Positions 27,738 through 37,366 of a stretch of 64,000 nt of DNA are shown one piece after another; position 1 is the stretch's first letter, and the number at the start of each line of letters is the position of its first letter. Origin of the DNA: Thermohalobaculum sediminis (GTDB lineage: Bacteria; Pseudomonadota; Alphaproteobacteria; Rhodobacterales; Rhodobacteraceae); assembly GCF_023487995.1 (NCBI RefSeq), contig NZ_JAMFKN010000013.1, forward strand, positions 1-64,000. The letters run 5' to 3'. The translations under genes were made by a program, and so were the position numbers. Under the pieces are notes generated by a model. That model did not search any database, had not been told where the DNA came from, and worked only from the letters and a program-made list of their open reading frames with translations.

Positions 27738-29492
27738 TTGGCACGACGACTCGCCGCGATTCTCTCTGCTGACATTGTCGGTTACTCGACCTTGATGGCC
27801 GAGGACGAGGAGACGACGCTTGCGGACTTGAAAGAACATCGCGCCACAGTCTTTGACCCCACGATCGCGCAGCATGGTGGACGCATCGTGAAAATCATGG
27901 GTGACGGCGTTCTCGTCGAATTCGGATCGGTGCTCGATGCCGTGGCGAGTGCAGTCGCGATCCAGACGGCTCTCGCCAAGGAGTCGGCAGGAAAATTCAA
28001 GCTGAGGATTGGCATCAACCTCTGTGACGTGCTCGTCGAGGGTGACGACATCTACGGCGATGGCGTCAATATCGCAGCCCGGCTCGAGTCCATCGCTGAG
28101 CCTGGCGGGATTTGCATATCCGGAAAGGTTTTCGAGGAGGTGAAAGGCAAGATCGACATTGCCACCGAGGATCTCGGCGACGTTCCACTCAAGAATATCG
28201 GGACGCCGGTCCGGTGCTATCACGTCCAGGTAGGCGCGTCCCGGTCCGCGCCGGCACACCCCACTTCAGACCATCGACCGGCGATTGCGGTCTTGTGCTT
28301 CGACAACATGAGCGGGGACCCAGCCGAAGACTATTTCTGCGCGGGGATCACGGAGCATATCATCACGGACTTGGCGCGGTTCCGGGATCTATCGGTGATC
28401 TCCCGAAACTCGTCCTTTGCATAAAGGGGAATGGCGGTCAGCGTCCCTCAAATCAGCCGCGAGATCGGTGCGCACTATATCCTTGCCGGAAGTGTGCAGC
28501 GCTATGGAGCGAGAGTGCGCGTTACTGCCCAGCTCCTTGGGGGCGAGACCGGCCGGCAGCTCTGGGCCGACCGCTACGACCGTCATGTCGAGGATATTTT
28601 CGCGGTCCAGGACGAACTCACAGAAACCATCGTGTCGACGGTGGCCACGGCTTATGGCGGCCGCTTGCAGAAGGCTTGGCAGAACCGTCGGAAGAGGGTG
28701 GCCGAACCAAGTTTCGCGGCCTTTGACAGCTTCTTGTGCGGCATTCACAGCTTCGACAGCTTCACGCAAGAGGGCCTGGCGCAGGCGCGGATGCATTTCG
28801 AGGAAGCCATCCGCATCCAGCCCGCTTACGCGAAGGCGCTCGCCAAGCTCTCCTGGGCTTACATGATTGAAATCAGTCACGGATGGAGGGCATCTGACGA
28901 GGAGTCGTGGCAGACGGCGCTCTCGTTCGCGGAAGCCTCGGTCGCGGCCGATGACGATGAAGCGTGGGGGCACTGGGCGCTGGCCGGCTATCGTCTTTTC
29001 AGGGGCCAACACGCCTTGGCGCTGGTCGAGTGCGAGCGCGCCCTGGCTCTGAATCCCAACGACGCGGACATCCTGACCGATTATGCGTACTGCCTGAGCA
29101 ATGCGGGGAGAGCGCACGAAGCTGTTGAACAGGCACTGAGGGCAATCCACCTCAATCCGCACCATCCCGACTGGTACGCCTGCCAACTCGGAGGAATCTT
29201 CTTTGACTGCGAACGATACGCAGATGCGATCACCACGCTCGAGGGAATCCCGCGCTTCGAGGGGCGGACCAAGATGATCTATCTCGCGGCGAGCTCTGCT
29301 GCTCTTGATCTCATCGAAGAGGCGCGATCGGTGGTGGAGCGCATAAGGCAGAGCGAACCGTCGGCGACGGTAGAGAGCTGCACCACTGCCGAGGCGACCC
29401 CATACAAACAACCAGCGGATCTCGATCGTCTGCGCAGATGTCTCGCCAAGGCCGGTCTGCAGCCCATGTCGGGTGGCGGCGGTGTCTCCTGA
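27738..29492 (+). pseudogene. Class III adenylate/guanylate cyclase-TPR protein split by in-frame TAA
   Basis: One reading frame of 585 codons is broken by TAA at 28422-28424 (codon 229). The 5' part has a class III cyclase domain: A-A-I-L-S-A-D-I-V-G-Y-S with the metal Asp, K-I-M-G-D-G-V-L-V-E-F, and D-G-V-N-I-A-A-R-L-E-S. It then starts the linker A-I-A-V-L-C-F-D-N-M-S-G-D. The 3' part resumes directly as E-I-G-A-H-Y-I-L-A-G-S-V-Q-R, the TolB-like segment, and ends in TPR repeats. Homologues read S-S-F-A-Y-K-G at the break, so Tyr became TAA. The start is TTG 27738 behind GGAG. The two halves could be made separately (ATG 28431 restarts), but pseudogene is the simplest reading. Confidence 0.8.
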
Positions 29493-29763
29493 ACGCCAAC
29501 GACGGAACAAGCTTCCTGCACTTCAGGGAACCGGTTTCTGCCGGCGCGGGTGCGCACCGGCCCGGAATGACGAGCCCATGGTCGAGGGACGGGCGCAGGT
29601 CACCAACTCAATCAGGAAACGCGCGATCGGAGCGGAAAACGACTGCTTACGGCAGCGGACAACCGTGTGAGCCTCTGCCAACATCGTCTTAGTTCTGTCG
29701 GTGGAGCCGGACAAGTTCGCGGCGGGCCAAGTCCTGATGCGGTTTCAACGTCGGAGAAGGATC
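29493..29763. other. Gap between cyclase and monooxygenase genes
   Basis: Nothing recognisable on either strand over 271 bp, other than GGAGAAGG directly before ATG 29764. Confidence 0.35.
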
Positions 29764-30765
29764 ATGTCAAAGCTGATGACGCCGCTCTGTCATGCGCTCG
29801 GCATCACGATTCCGGTCATTGCAGCTCCGATTTCGGCGTCGCCTGAGTTCGTGGCCGCGGTCTCAAACGTTGGCGGGCTCGGCGTGATCCAGGCGACCTG
29901 GCTCAGCAGTGAGGAACTGCGCAAGGCCATCGCCGAGGTGCGGTCCCGAACCGATCGGCCGTTCGGGGTGAATTTTATCCTGTCACTGACGGTGGAGCAG
30001 GGCCATGCGAATCTGGATGCGGCACTGGAGGAAGGCGTCCCGGTGGTCTCCACCTTCTGGGGAGACCCAGCTCCCGTGATCGAGCGGATCCACAGCGCGG
30101 GTGCCATGGCCATCCATACCGTGGGTTCTGCCGAGGAGGCGCGGCGCGTGGTCGACCTCGGGGTCAACGCCGTGGTCGCACAGGGTGTCGAAGCAGGTGG
30201 CCATGTGTGTGGCGAGGTCAGCACCCTGGTCCTCGTCCCGACCGTGGTCGATGCGGTGCCTGATACGCATGTGATTGCGGCCGGCGGCATCGCGGATGGG
30301 CGCGGATTGGCTGCCGTTCTGGCGCTTGGGGCGGAAGCGGCCTGGGTGGGAACCAGGCTTCTTCTGGCGAGGGAATGCAATATTCACCCAGCCTAAAGAA
30401 ACAAAATCCTCACGGCTCGTGAGACGGATACGATCCTGTCAGCGGTCTTCGATGGTGGTTGGCCGGCTGCGCCGCATCGTTGTCTGAGGAACGAGACCGT
30501 GGAGGCCTGGATCGCCGCCGGACGACCCGCGCCAGGGCGGCGGCCCAACGAGGCCGAGGTCGTCGCCCGCGACAAAACGGGGCGCCCTATCCCGCGCTAC
30601 GATCTGCAGGAACCCCTCGAGGGAATGACCGGTAACGTCGGTGCAATGGCCCTATACGCCGGACAGAGCGTCGGATTGACAAACAAGCGGGAACCGGTCG
30701 CGCTGATCCTCAACGAGATGGTGAAACAGGCCTCCGCGCTCTTCTCGCGCACGGCCAGTCTCTGA
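29764..30765 (+). pseudogene. Nitronate monooxygenase-like protein split by in-frame TAA
   Basis: A 334-codon frame broken by TAA at 30394-30396 (codon 211). The first part is an NMO/2-nitropropane-dioxygenase-type FMN TIM barrel: P-V-I-A-A-P-I-S, G-G-L-G-V-I-Q, A-Q-G-V-E-A-G-G-H and A-G-G-I-A-D-G-R-G. The frame continues past the stop with family sequence (D-T-I-L-S-A-V-F-D-G-G-W-P-A-A-P-H-R and G-N-V-G-A-M-A-L-Y-A-G-Q-S-V-G). At the break homologues have H-P-A-Y-K; here it is H-P-A-stop-R. ATG 29764 follows GGAGAAGG. A truncated 210-residue product would lack the C-terminal cap. Confidence 0.82.
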
Positions 30766-31114
30766 AAATCCCAACCTGAACAACGTCGCTATCGGCCCCG
30801 ACGGGCCATTGACACTGCGTCGCTTCGGCCCAACGGCGACGTTTCCCAGCACCAACTTTAATCGGGTTACACAGAGCACATTCGAGTCCGAAGGAATGGC
30901 CGATGACGAGACATATGCTGGCGCCCGGAGATGTGCGCGGAACATGAAACGCTGACGCCCCTCATGCACCGGGTAAAGTTGCAGGCAGAAGAACCAGATA
31001 CCTCAGCCAATCAAGTGGGAGGGCAAGACCGTCTGGCGACGACGCGACATCGAGGAGTGCGTCGATGCGCTCGGGCTTCGACGGGTGGGCTAACCGGTCG
31101 GCTGAGGGGGTTGC
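30766..31114. other. Degenerate stretch left of tRNA-Leu
   Basis: There is no intact gene. One plus-strand frame (about 30760-30954) stays open and reads like coding sequence (N-N-V-A-I-G-P-D-G-P-L-T-L-R-R-F-G) without a start codon or a family I recognise. An AlpA-like excisionase remnant follows and is listed separately. Confidence 0.4.
30977..31093 (+). pseudogene. C-terminal remnant of an AlpA-like excisionase
   Basis: The frame after TAA 30974 reads I-P-Q-P-I-K-W-E-G-K-T-V-W-R-R-R-D-I-E-E to a stop at 31091-31093. The pattern R-I-P-x-P-I-x-W-x-G-x-T-V-W-R-x-x-D-I-E is the wing and last helix of AlpA/MerR-like excisionases from integrative elements. The N-terminal helix-turn-helix is missing. 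Lying 60 bp from the 3' end of tRNA-Leu, it marks the foot of an old tRNA-integrated element. Confidence 0.55.
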
Positions 31115-31151
31115 AAAAAAATTCCCCAACCAAGTCAATTGGTTGGGGAAT
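31115..31151 (-). terminator. Rho-independent terminator of tRNA-Leu
   Basis: On the minus strand a perfect 13-bp stem (ATTCCCCAACCAA / TTGGTTGGGGAAT; arms 31139-31151 and 31121-31133) with a 5-base loop is followed by seven T. It begins five bases after the tRNA CCA end. Confidence 0.9.
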
Positions 31152-31155
31152 ATTT

Positions 31156-31240
31156 TGGTGCGGTCGAGAAGACTCGAACTTCCACGGGTTGCCCCACAGC
31201 GACCTCAACGCTGCGCGTCTACCAATTCCGCCACGACCGC
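31156..31240 (-). tRNA. tRNA-Leu (anticodon GAG)
   Basis: An 85-base tRNA with acceptor arms GCGGTCG and CGACCGC, encoded CCA end, A-arm stem CAGCG/CGCTG around loop TTGAGGT (anticodon GAG), a variable arm typical of class II tRNAs, and T-loop TTCGAGT. It reads CUC/CUU leucine codons. Its 3' end faces the lower-GC island, the usual geometry for tRNA-integrating elements. Confidence 0.95.
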
Positions 31241-31677
31241 GCGGGCATCGGTGGCGGGGGAGATAGCGAAGATTTCGCTCCTTGTGAAGCCCTCATCCGA
31301 TGAAATTTCCGGCCGGCGGGCGACGGGCCGCCGACATGGACGCGGGCGGCTCCCCATCCACGCTGTGGGCGGGGGCGGGGCAAGGGGTTCCACGGTATGG
31401 CGCGTTCTCCGGCGCGGGTGGCGCCGTTGCCGGCGCTTGCGCCCCGCACGCCTCGCCGCCCCTCAGGCGCCGCGGGCGGCGGCGCCCGCCGCGCCAAGAG
31501 CGCCTGCCGGCCACACGCCCCATATCCGGGCCTGTCACGTGCTGCCCGATGCGCCGCGCTCGCGCCGATGGCGGGCCTTGCCGGCCGCGCGCGGCACCCG
31601 TAAATCACCGCTTAGGCATGCACCCGCGTGGCCCGGCCCCCGGTCGCGCCCGGAGCGGGCAGGGAAGGCGCGGAACC
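31241..31677. other. 437-bp region between tRNA-Leu and lipB
   Basis: It should contain the leftward tRNA promoter and the rightward lipB promoter. Open frames on both strands are Arg/Pro/Ala-rich artefacts of high GC with no ribosome site. I saw no palindrome worth naming. Confidence 0.45.
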
Positions 31678-32346
31678 ATGGTCGAGTGGCGCATCAGCGA
31701 AGGCCTCGTGCCCTATCCCGAGGCCGTGGAGTTCATGGAATCGCGCGCCGATGCCATCGCCGCGGGGCGGGCCGGGGAGTGTGTCTGGCTCCTCGAGCAT
31801 CCGCCGCTCTACACTGCTGGCACGTCGGCGCGGAGCGCGGACCTGATCGAGCCCGACCGCTTTCCGGTCTACCAGACCCGGCGCGGCGGCGAGTACACCT
31901 ATCACGGCCCCGGCCAGCGGGTGGTCTACGCCATGCTCGACCTCAACCGCCGCGGGCGCGACGTGCGCGCCTTCGTGCGCGCGCTCGAGGAATGGGTGAT
32001 CCTGACGCTGGCCGAGTTCCAGGTGCAGGGCGAGCGCCGGGCCGGCCGCGTCGGCGTCTGGGTGGTGCGGCCCGAGCGCCCGCCCGGTCCGGACGGCGAG
32101 CCGGCCGAGGACAAGATTGCGGCGATCGGGGTGCGCCTGCGCCGCTGGGTCAGCTTCCACGGCATAGCCATCAACGTCGAGCCCGACCTGTCGCATTTCG
32201 GCGGGATCGTGCCGTGCGGCATCCGCGGTCACGGCGTGACCAGTCTCGTCGATCTGGGCCTTCCCGTCACGATGAACGATGTCGACCTCGCCCTGCGCCG
32301 GTCCTTCGAGCCGGCGATGCGGCTCTGCGGGGCAGCGCACGGGTGA
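31678..32346 (+). CDS. lipB: Octanoyltransferase LipB
   Basis: A 222-residue enzyme that moves octanoyl from acyl carrier protein to lipoyl domains of 2-oxoacid dehydrogenases and GcvH, the first step of lipoate synthesis. Signature sequences are [12 protein letters not shown] and G-I-V-P-C-G-I, with the acyl-accepting Cys180 and partner Lys146 in [11 protein letters not shown] 31678 follows GGAACC only moderately well but begins the canonical N-terminus. A 13-residue insertion rich in Pro/Glu (about 128-140) precedes the Lys. Confidence 0.93.
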   Translation: MVEWRISEGLVPYPEAVEFMESRADAIAAGRAGECVWLLEHPPLYTAGTSARSADLIEPDRFPVYQTRRGGEYTYHGPGQRVVYAMLDLNRRGRDVRAFVRALEEWVILTLAEFQVQGERRAGRVGVWVVRPERPPGPDGEPAEDKIAAIGVRLRRWVSFHGIAINVEPDLSHFGGIVPCGIRGHGVTSLVDLGLPVTMNDVDLALRRSFEPAMRLCGAAHG

Positions 32347-32482
32347 GTGAGCGCGCGTGACCGCCGTCGTCCCCGGCGGGGCTTGCGTTCCCGCATCCGC
32401 CTGCTAGCTCTAGGGCGACGCCCGGCGGCGGGGGCCGTCGGGGCGCCGGTCAGCAAAAGGCATCGACAGGGGAGCGCGATCC

Positions 32483-32857
32483 ATGAAGAAGTCAGCCACC
32501 ATTGCCGCGGTGATCGCGGCGCTCGGCCTCGCGGGGGTCGCCCATGCGGGCGATGCCGAGGCCGGCAAGAAGGTCTTCAACAAGTGCAAGGCCTGCCACA
32601 AGCTCGAGGAAGGCAAGAATGGCGTGGGCCCCAGCCTGCACGGCCTGGTCGGCCGCCCGGTCGCCTCGATCGACGGCTTCAAGTATTCCGATGCGATGAA
32701 GGCCTTCGCCGAGGGCGGCAAGGTCTGGGACGAGGCGGCGCTGACCCAGTATCTCGCCGATCCCAAGGGCGTGGTCCCCGGCACCAAGATGGCCTTCGCG
32801 GGGCTCAAGAAGCCCGAGGAGATCGCCGACGTGATCGCCTATATCGCGGCCAACTGA
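32483..32857 (+). CDS. Class I c-type cytochrome (cytochrome c2/c550-like)
   Basis: A 124-residue periplasmic mono-heme cytochrome c. The signal peptide is removed near residue 22 (V-A-H-A-G). The heme motif C-K-A-C-H is at 35-39 and the axial Met103 lies in G-T-K-M-A-F-A-G. The small size and lysine-rich face fit the soluble c2/c550 group that carries electrons from bc1 to cytochrome oxidase. The ctaD gene lies 258 bp downstream, as its expected electron acceptor. Start follows GGGGAGC. Confidence 0.93.
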   Translation: MKKSATIAAVIAALGLAGVAHAGDAEAGKKVFNKCKACHKLEEGKNGVGPSLHGLVGRPVASIDGFKYSDAMKAFAEGGKVWDEAALTQYLADPKGVVPGTKMAFAGLKKPEEIADVIAYIAAN

Positions 32858-32896
32858 CGCCGCGCGCCGCCGCACAGGCGTGCGGACGGTAGCCCG

Positions 32897-32926
32897 GGGG
32901 CGCGCGCCGGAGCCGGTGCGCGCCCC
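32897..32926 (+). terminator. GC-rich hairpin after cytochrome c gene
   Basis: Arms GGGGCGCGCGCC and GGTGCGCGCCCC can pair with one G-T wobble and a 6-base loop, followed by TTGCGCTTTC. A terminator for the cytochrome gene is plausible although the T-run is broken. Confidence 0.45.
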
Positions 32927-33115
32927 TTGCGCTTTCGCGGGGCCATTTCCGCCTGGCAGGATATTCTCCCTCCTGCGACAGAAAGGCCCGCCGGATCGCG
33001 CGCCACGCTGCCGCTGAATGGTTGCCGGATACGACGGTGCGCGCTAAACCCGCGAGTCACATGTGATAACAGCCGGCCACAGACCGGCGCTGGGATCTGC
33101 GAACAGGAGCACAGC

Positions 33116-34753
33116 ATGGCCGACGCGGCAGTCCATGCCCATGACCACGAGCACCCCGGGTTCTTCACCCGGTGGTTCTGCTCGACCAACCACAAGGACA
33201 TCGGCATCCTCTACCTCTTCACTGCCGGTGTGATCGGGATCATCTCGGTCGCCTTCACCATGTACATGCGCCTCGAGCTGATGGAGCCGGGCGTGCAGTA
33301 CATGCTCCTGGAGGACGGCTCGCCGAACGGCCATCTCTGGAATGTCATGATCACCGCGCATGGCGTGCTGATGATGTTCTTCGTGGTCATCCCGGCGCTG
33401 TTCGGCGGCTTCGGCAACTACTTCATGCCGCTGCACATTGGCGCGCCGGACATGGCCTTCCCGCGGATGAACAACCTCAGCTACTGGCTGTTCGTGGCGG
33501 GCGCCTCGCTGGGCGTCCTGTCGCTGTTCGTGCCCGGCGGCAACGGACAGCTGGGCACGGGCGTGGGCTGGGTGCTCTATGCGCCGCTCTCGACGACCGA
33601 ATCCGGCATGTCGATGGACTTCGCGATCTTCGCGGTGCACCTCTCGGGCGCCTCGTCGATCCTTGGCGCGATCAACATCATCACGACCTTCCTCAACATG
33701 CGCGCCCCCGGCATGACGCTGATGAAGGTGCCGCTGTTCGCCTGGTCGATCTTCATCACCGCCTTCATGATCCTGCTGGCGCTGCCGGTGCTGGCGGGTG
33801 CCATCACCATGCTGCTGACCGACCGCAACTTCGGGACGACCTTCTTCGACCCCGCGGGCGGCGGCGACCCGGTGCTGTATCAGCATATCCTGTGGTTCTT
33901 CGGCCACCCGGAGGTCTACATCATCGTGGTGCCCGCCTTCGGCATCGTCAGCCACGTGATCTCGACCTTCTCGAAGAAGCCGATCTTCGGCTATTCGGGC
34001 ATGGTCTTCGCCATGGCGGGCATCGCGCTGCTGGGCTTCGTCGTCTGGGCGCACCACATGTACACGGTGGGCATGTCGAAGAACGCGCAGGCCTACTTCA
34101 TGATCGCCACGATGTTCATCGCGGTGCCCACGGGCATCAAGATCTTCTCGTGGATCGCGACCATGTGGGGCGGCTCGATCGAGATGCGTGTGCCGATGCT
34201 CTGGGCCTTCGGCTTCCTGTTCCTGTTCACCGTGGGCGGCGTCACCGGCATCGTGCTGAGCCAGGCCGGCATCGACCGCGCGTATCACGACACCTACTAT
34301 GTCGTGGCGCATTTCCACTACGTGATGAGCCTCGGCGCCGTGTTCGGCATCTTCATGGGCATCTACTACTGGATCGGCAAGATGTCGGGCCGCCAGTACC
34401 CCGAGACGCTGGGCAAGGTGCATTTCTGGATGATGTTCATCGGTGCGAACATCACCTTCTTCCCGCAGCACTTCCTGGGCCGCCAGGGCATGCCGCGCCG
34501 CTACATCGACTACCCTGAGGCGTTCGCCTACTGGAACTACATCTCGTCGATCGGCGCGTTCATATCGGGCGCCTCGCTGCTGCTGTTCCTCTACATCCTG
34601 TGGTACACGCTGACCAAGGGTGCGAAGGTGACGAACCCGAACTACTGGAACGACGAGCTCGGCACGCTGGAATGGACGCTGCCGAACCCGCCGCCGGCCC
34701 ACACCTTCGAGACGCTGCCGACCCGCGAGATGTGGGAGAAGCACGCGCACTGA
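33116..34753 (+). CDS. ctaD: Cytochrome c oxidase subunit I (aa3 type)
   Basis: A 545-residue, 12-helix heme-copper oxidase subunit holding heme a, heme a3 and CuB. Family landmarks are [10 protein letters not shown] at the N-terminus, the H-P-E-V-Y motif with the His-Tyr CuB cross-link region, A-H-H-M-Y-T, and [11 protein letters not shown] with the heme ligands. The H-P-E-V-Y-I motif fits A-type oxidases with K and D channels. Subunits II and III are not nearby. The upstream region has a 10-bp palindrome TCACATGTGA (33057-33066), 50 bp before the ATG, of unknown relevance. Start ATG follows AGGAGC. Confidence 0.96.
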   Translation: MADAAVHAHDHEHPGFFTRWFCSTNHKDIGILYLFTAGVIGIISVAFTMYMRLELMEPGVQYMLLEDGSPNGHLWNVMITAHGVLMMFFVVIPALFGGFGNYFMPLHIGAPDMAFPRMNNLSYWLFVAGASLGVLSLFVPGGNGQLGTGVGWVLYAPLSTTESGMSMDFAIFAVHLSGASSILGAINIITTFLNMRAPGMTLMKVPLFAWSIFITAFMILLALPVLAGAITMLLTDRNFGTTFFDPAGGGDPVLYQHILWFFGHPEVYIIVVPAFGIVSHVISTFSKKPIFGYSGMVFAMAGIALLGFVVWAHHMYTVGMSKNAQAYFMIATMFIAVPTGIKIFSWIATMWGGSIEMRVPMLWAFGFLFLFTVGGVTGIVLSQAGIDRAYHDTYYVVAHFHYVMSLGAVFGIFMGIYYWIGKMSGRQYPETLGKVHFWMMFIGANITFFPQHFLGRQGMPRRYIDYPEAFAYWNYISSIGAFISGASLLLFLYILWYTLTKGAKVTNPNYWNDELGTLEWTLPNPPPAHTFETLPTREMWEKHAH

Positions 34754-34760
34754 GGCGGAC

Positions 34761-35330
34761 ATGACCGTCGAGAACGCCAGCTCGGCCGGGGGGACACCCC
34801 CGGCCGATCGCGCATCCGGGCAGGCCGAGGCCTGGGCCGCCCGCGCCGATGCGCCCCGCTATCACGTGCTCCTGTGGCCCAACCGCTCGCTGGACCCGCG
34901 CGGGCGGCGGGTGGTGATGGGGCTGGTGGCGCTGGGCCTTGCCGTGCCGATGATCCCGGCGCTGGGCACGCCGGTGTTCTGGGGTCTCCTGCCGTTCGAG
35001 CTGGTGGCCTTCGGGGCGCTGTGGCTCTCGTTCCGGCGCAACGACGCCGACGGGCGGCTGACCGAGGAACTGACGCTCTGGCCCGACGAGATGCGGGTCG
35101 AGCGCCGCGAGCCCTCGGGCCGGGTGTTGCGCTGGCGGGCCGATCCCTATTTCGTGCGTCTCACGCTGCATGAGGACGCGAAGGTCGAGAGATACCTTAC
35201 CGTGAAGGGCGGTGGGCGCGAGATCGAGCTTGGCGCCTTCCTCAGCCCCGACGAGCGCGTGCGCCTAGCGGAGGAAATCGAGAGCGCGATCCGCGCAGCG
35301 CTCGCGCAGGGCGCCGTCGCGCCGCGATAG
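34761..35330 (+). CDS. DUF2244 membrane protein
   Basis: A 189-residue protein beginning 8 bp after ctaD. It has two membrane helices (about 50-67 and 72-90) after the Y-H-V-L-L-W-P-N-R-S-L motif, then a cytoplasmic beta-rich domain with W-R-A-D-P-Y-F-V-R-L. These features are characteristic of DUF2244 (integral membrane proteins often near cytochrome oxidase genes). The tight spacing suggests co-transcription with ctaD and a role in oxidase assembly or regulation; that role is inferred. Confidence 0.87.
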   Translation: MTVENASSAGGTPPADRASGQAEAWAARADAPRYHVLLWPNRSLDPRGRRVVMGLVALGLAVPMIPALGTPVFWGLLPFELVAFGALWLSFRRNDADGRLTEELTLWPDEMRVERREPSGRVLRWRADPYFVRLTLHEDAKVERYLTVKGGGREIELGAFLSPDERVRLAEEIESAIRAALAQGAVAPR

Positions 35331-35351
35331 GCACGACGGGCCGCGCGCGCG

Positions 35352-35744
35352 TCAGTAGGGCCGGTAGCTCTTCTCCTCAATCAACCGCGAGCCGAGCGCG
35401 AGGCTGATCTCGCGCTTGAGTTCCGCGCGCCGGTCGTTGGTGCGATAGACCGCGCGGGCCAGCGCGACGAAATCGGGGCCGAAATCGCCCGCCGCCTCGC
35501 AGGCGCGGATGCGGTCCTCGATGTCCCACAGCGCCTCGTTCACTTCTCGCAGCGCGGCCGTCAGGCGCGCGAGGTCGGGATGAGGCGGCAGCGCGCGGCG
35601 CCGGACTTCCTCGAGCGCGGTGCGCTCGGCCTCGACATTGGCGCGCCTGGCGGGGTCGGTGATCCGCGCGGCCTTGATCTCGAGGATCGTCAGCCGGTCG
35701 ATCAGCTCGCCCGCCGGCACCTCGATGGCGATGCGCGCGCTCAT
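35352..35744 (-). CDS. DUF6165 family protein
   Basis: A 130-residue protein starting I-A-I-E-V-P-A-G-E-L-I-D-R-L-T-I-L-E-I-K, the hallmark of DUF6165. The rest is helical and charged, ending L-I-E-E-K-S-Y-R-P-Y. Its ATG overlaps the end of the upstream TPR/glycosyltransferase-like gene by four bases (ATGA), so the two are coupled. DUF6165 genes commonly accompany TPR proteins of this kind; function is unknown. Confidence 0.82.
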   Translation of the reverse strand: MSARIAIEVPAGELIDRLTILEIKAARITDPARRANVEAERTALEEVRRRALPPHPDLARLTAALREVNEALWDIEDRIRACEAAGDFGPDFVALARAVYRTNDRRAELKREISLALGSRLIEEKSYRPY

Positions 35745-37186
35745 CCGCCCCTCCGGTCTGCGAGGCCGGGATGCCCTCGCAGCGCCGCCTCGACCCGGGC
35801 GAACACGCCGTCCCAGTCGCCCGGCCGCTCCTGCCGCCACAGCCGCATCGAGGGATACCACGGCGTCGCCTCGCCCCGGCCGTAGAGCCAGAAGCCCTCG
35901 TGGCTCAGCAGGTTCCAGACCGGCTTGCCCAGCGATGCCGCGACATGGACGACGGCGGTGTCGGTGGTGATCATCAGGTCCATCGCCTCGATCACAGCCG
36001 CCGTGTCGGCGAAGTCGCGATCCGCGCCGCAGGCGTCCACGATCAGTCCGGCCATGCCTGAGTCGATGAAATCCCCGTGCGCGGGCCCCTTGTAGAGGCT
36101 GAAGAGCTGGACGCCCGGCACCTGCGCGAGGCCGAGGAAGCTCTCGGGCATGGTCGAGCGGCGGTGATTGGCCCGGAAGGTCTGGCTGCCGGTCCAGACC
36201 ACGCCGACGCGGAAGTGCCCGAGGAAGGGCGCGGCAAGCGCCGCCGCCCGGGCGCGGCTGTCGGCGGGGATGGCCAGGGGCGGAGGGGGCGGGATGCCGT
36301 CCGCCATGCCGACGAGGTGCGGCAGGCTCATGTTCGGCGTGTAGAAGTCGTAAGCCTCGCTCTTGCGCGCGGCGTCGGCCATGCGGATGCCCGGCAGGCC
36401 CGCCAGCAGCCGCCGCAGCGGCGGCTTCACGACCATCGTGACCTCGGCGCCCATGGCCACCAGGCCGGGCAGGAAGCGGCACATGACGATGGCGTCGCCG
36501 AAGCCCTGCTCGGGCAGCACCAGCAGCCGCTTGCCCGCAACCGGCTCGCCCTGCCAGCGCGGCCAGGGGGCGTCGTCCGGCAGGCTGACCTCGCCATCGG
36601 CGTAGCGGCACTCGAAGTCCGCGAAGCCCTCGCGCCAGCGGCCCAGCATCAGGCGTGCGAGCCCGCGTTGCAGGCGGCAGCGGTCGTCGGCCGAAGTCCC
36701 GGCCTCGGCCGCGTCGATCAGGGCGATGGCCTCCTCGTGGCGCCCCAGCCCGCGCAGCGCGGCGGCGAGGTCGCGAAGGCGCTCGGGGTTGCGCGGTGCC
36801 TCGGCCATAAGGGCGCGGCGCAACGCCTCGGCCTCGGCATACCGGCCGTCATCGGCCAGCGCGTTGGCGAGGTTCACCCGCGCGCCCTCCATCCCCGGAT
36901 CGAGTGCCAGCGCCCGGCGATGCGCAGCGATGGCGGGACCGAGCCGCCCCTGTCGGCGCAAGAGCGCGCCGTAGTTCGTCCAGACCTGCGCGTTGCCAGG
37001 TGCCGCGGCGAGGAGCCTGCGATAGAGCCCGGCGGCCTCGCGCAGCTCGCCCGCCCGGTGATGCGAGAGCGCGCGGTCGTGGATGGCCGCGAGAGACGCC
37101 GCCAGCGAGCCCGTCGCGCGTCCCCGGGGGTGCGCCCCGCTTCCGATGCCTGCCTCCGCCATCGCCCCGTCCCGCCTCTGCCGCAT
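35741..37186 (-). CDS. TPR protein with glycosyltransferase-9-like C-terminal domain
   Basis: A 481-residue protein. Residues about 30-185 form TPR repeats (A-G-E-L-R-E-A-A-G-L-Y-R-R-L-L-A-A-A-P-G and similar units). The second half has L-L-V-L-P-E-Q-G-F-G-D-A-I-V near residue 220 and T-D-T-A-V-V-H-V-A-A-S-L-G-K-P-V-W near 410, the ADP-heptose:LPS-heptosyltransferase-type (GT9/GT-B) motifs. Proteins of this type are common in alphaproteobacteria and may modify glycans or flagellin-like targets; the substrate is unknown. ATG at 37162 is an alternative start. Coupled to DUF6165. Confidence 0.8.
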   Translation of the reverse strand: MRQRRDGAMAEAGIGSGAHPRGRATGSLAASLAAIHDRALSHHRAGELREAAGLYRRLLAAAPGNAQVWTNYGALLRRQGRLGPAIAAHRRALALDPGMEGARVNLANALADDGRYAEAEALRRALMAEAPRNPERLRDLAAALRGLGRHEEAIALIDAAEAGTSADDRCRLQRGLARLMLGRWREGFADFECRYADGEVSLPDDAPWPRWQGEPVAGKRLLVLPEQGFGDAIVMCRFLPGLVAMGAEVTMVVKPPLRRLLAGLPGIRMADAARKSEAYDFYTPNMSLPHLVGMADGIPPPPPLAIPADSRARAAALAAPFLGHFRVGVVWTGSQTFRANHRRSTMPESFLGLAQVPGVQLFSLYKGPAHGDFIDSGMAGLIVDACGADRDFADTAAVIEAMDLMITTDTAVVHVAASLGKPVWNLLSHEGFWLYGRGEATPWYPSMRLWRQERPGDWDGVFARVEAALRGHPGLADRRGG

Positions 37187-37366
37187 CCCTTCCGGCGGTT
37201 GCCGCGCCGCAGCGGATCATGGCGGCGCATCCGCCCGCCTGCCAGCCGAAAATCTTCCCGCCAGTCTTTGCGATCGGGCCCGAATCCGCCTAAACAGGCG
37301 CCGGCGCAGCCGGTTTCCGCGGCGCCGTTCGGGGCGCAGCCGCGCGGATTCGTCGGAGGGCCAGCC

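Noticed and set aside
26246-30765. Genetic-code change (TAA as Tyr) to explain three in-frame TAA codons
   Set aside because: TAA is used as a normal stop elsewhere in the window (for example at 25035 and 27400), and the affected genes sit in a visibly decaying island.
31219-31608. 130-codon minus-strand frame upstream of lipB
   Set aside because: It overlaps the tRNA-Leu gene and is an Arg/Pro/Ala-rich composition artefact.
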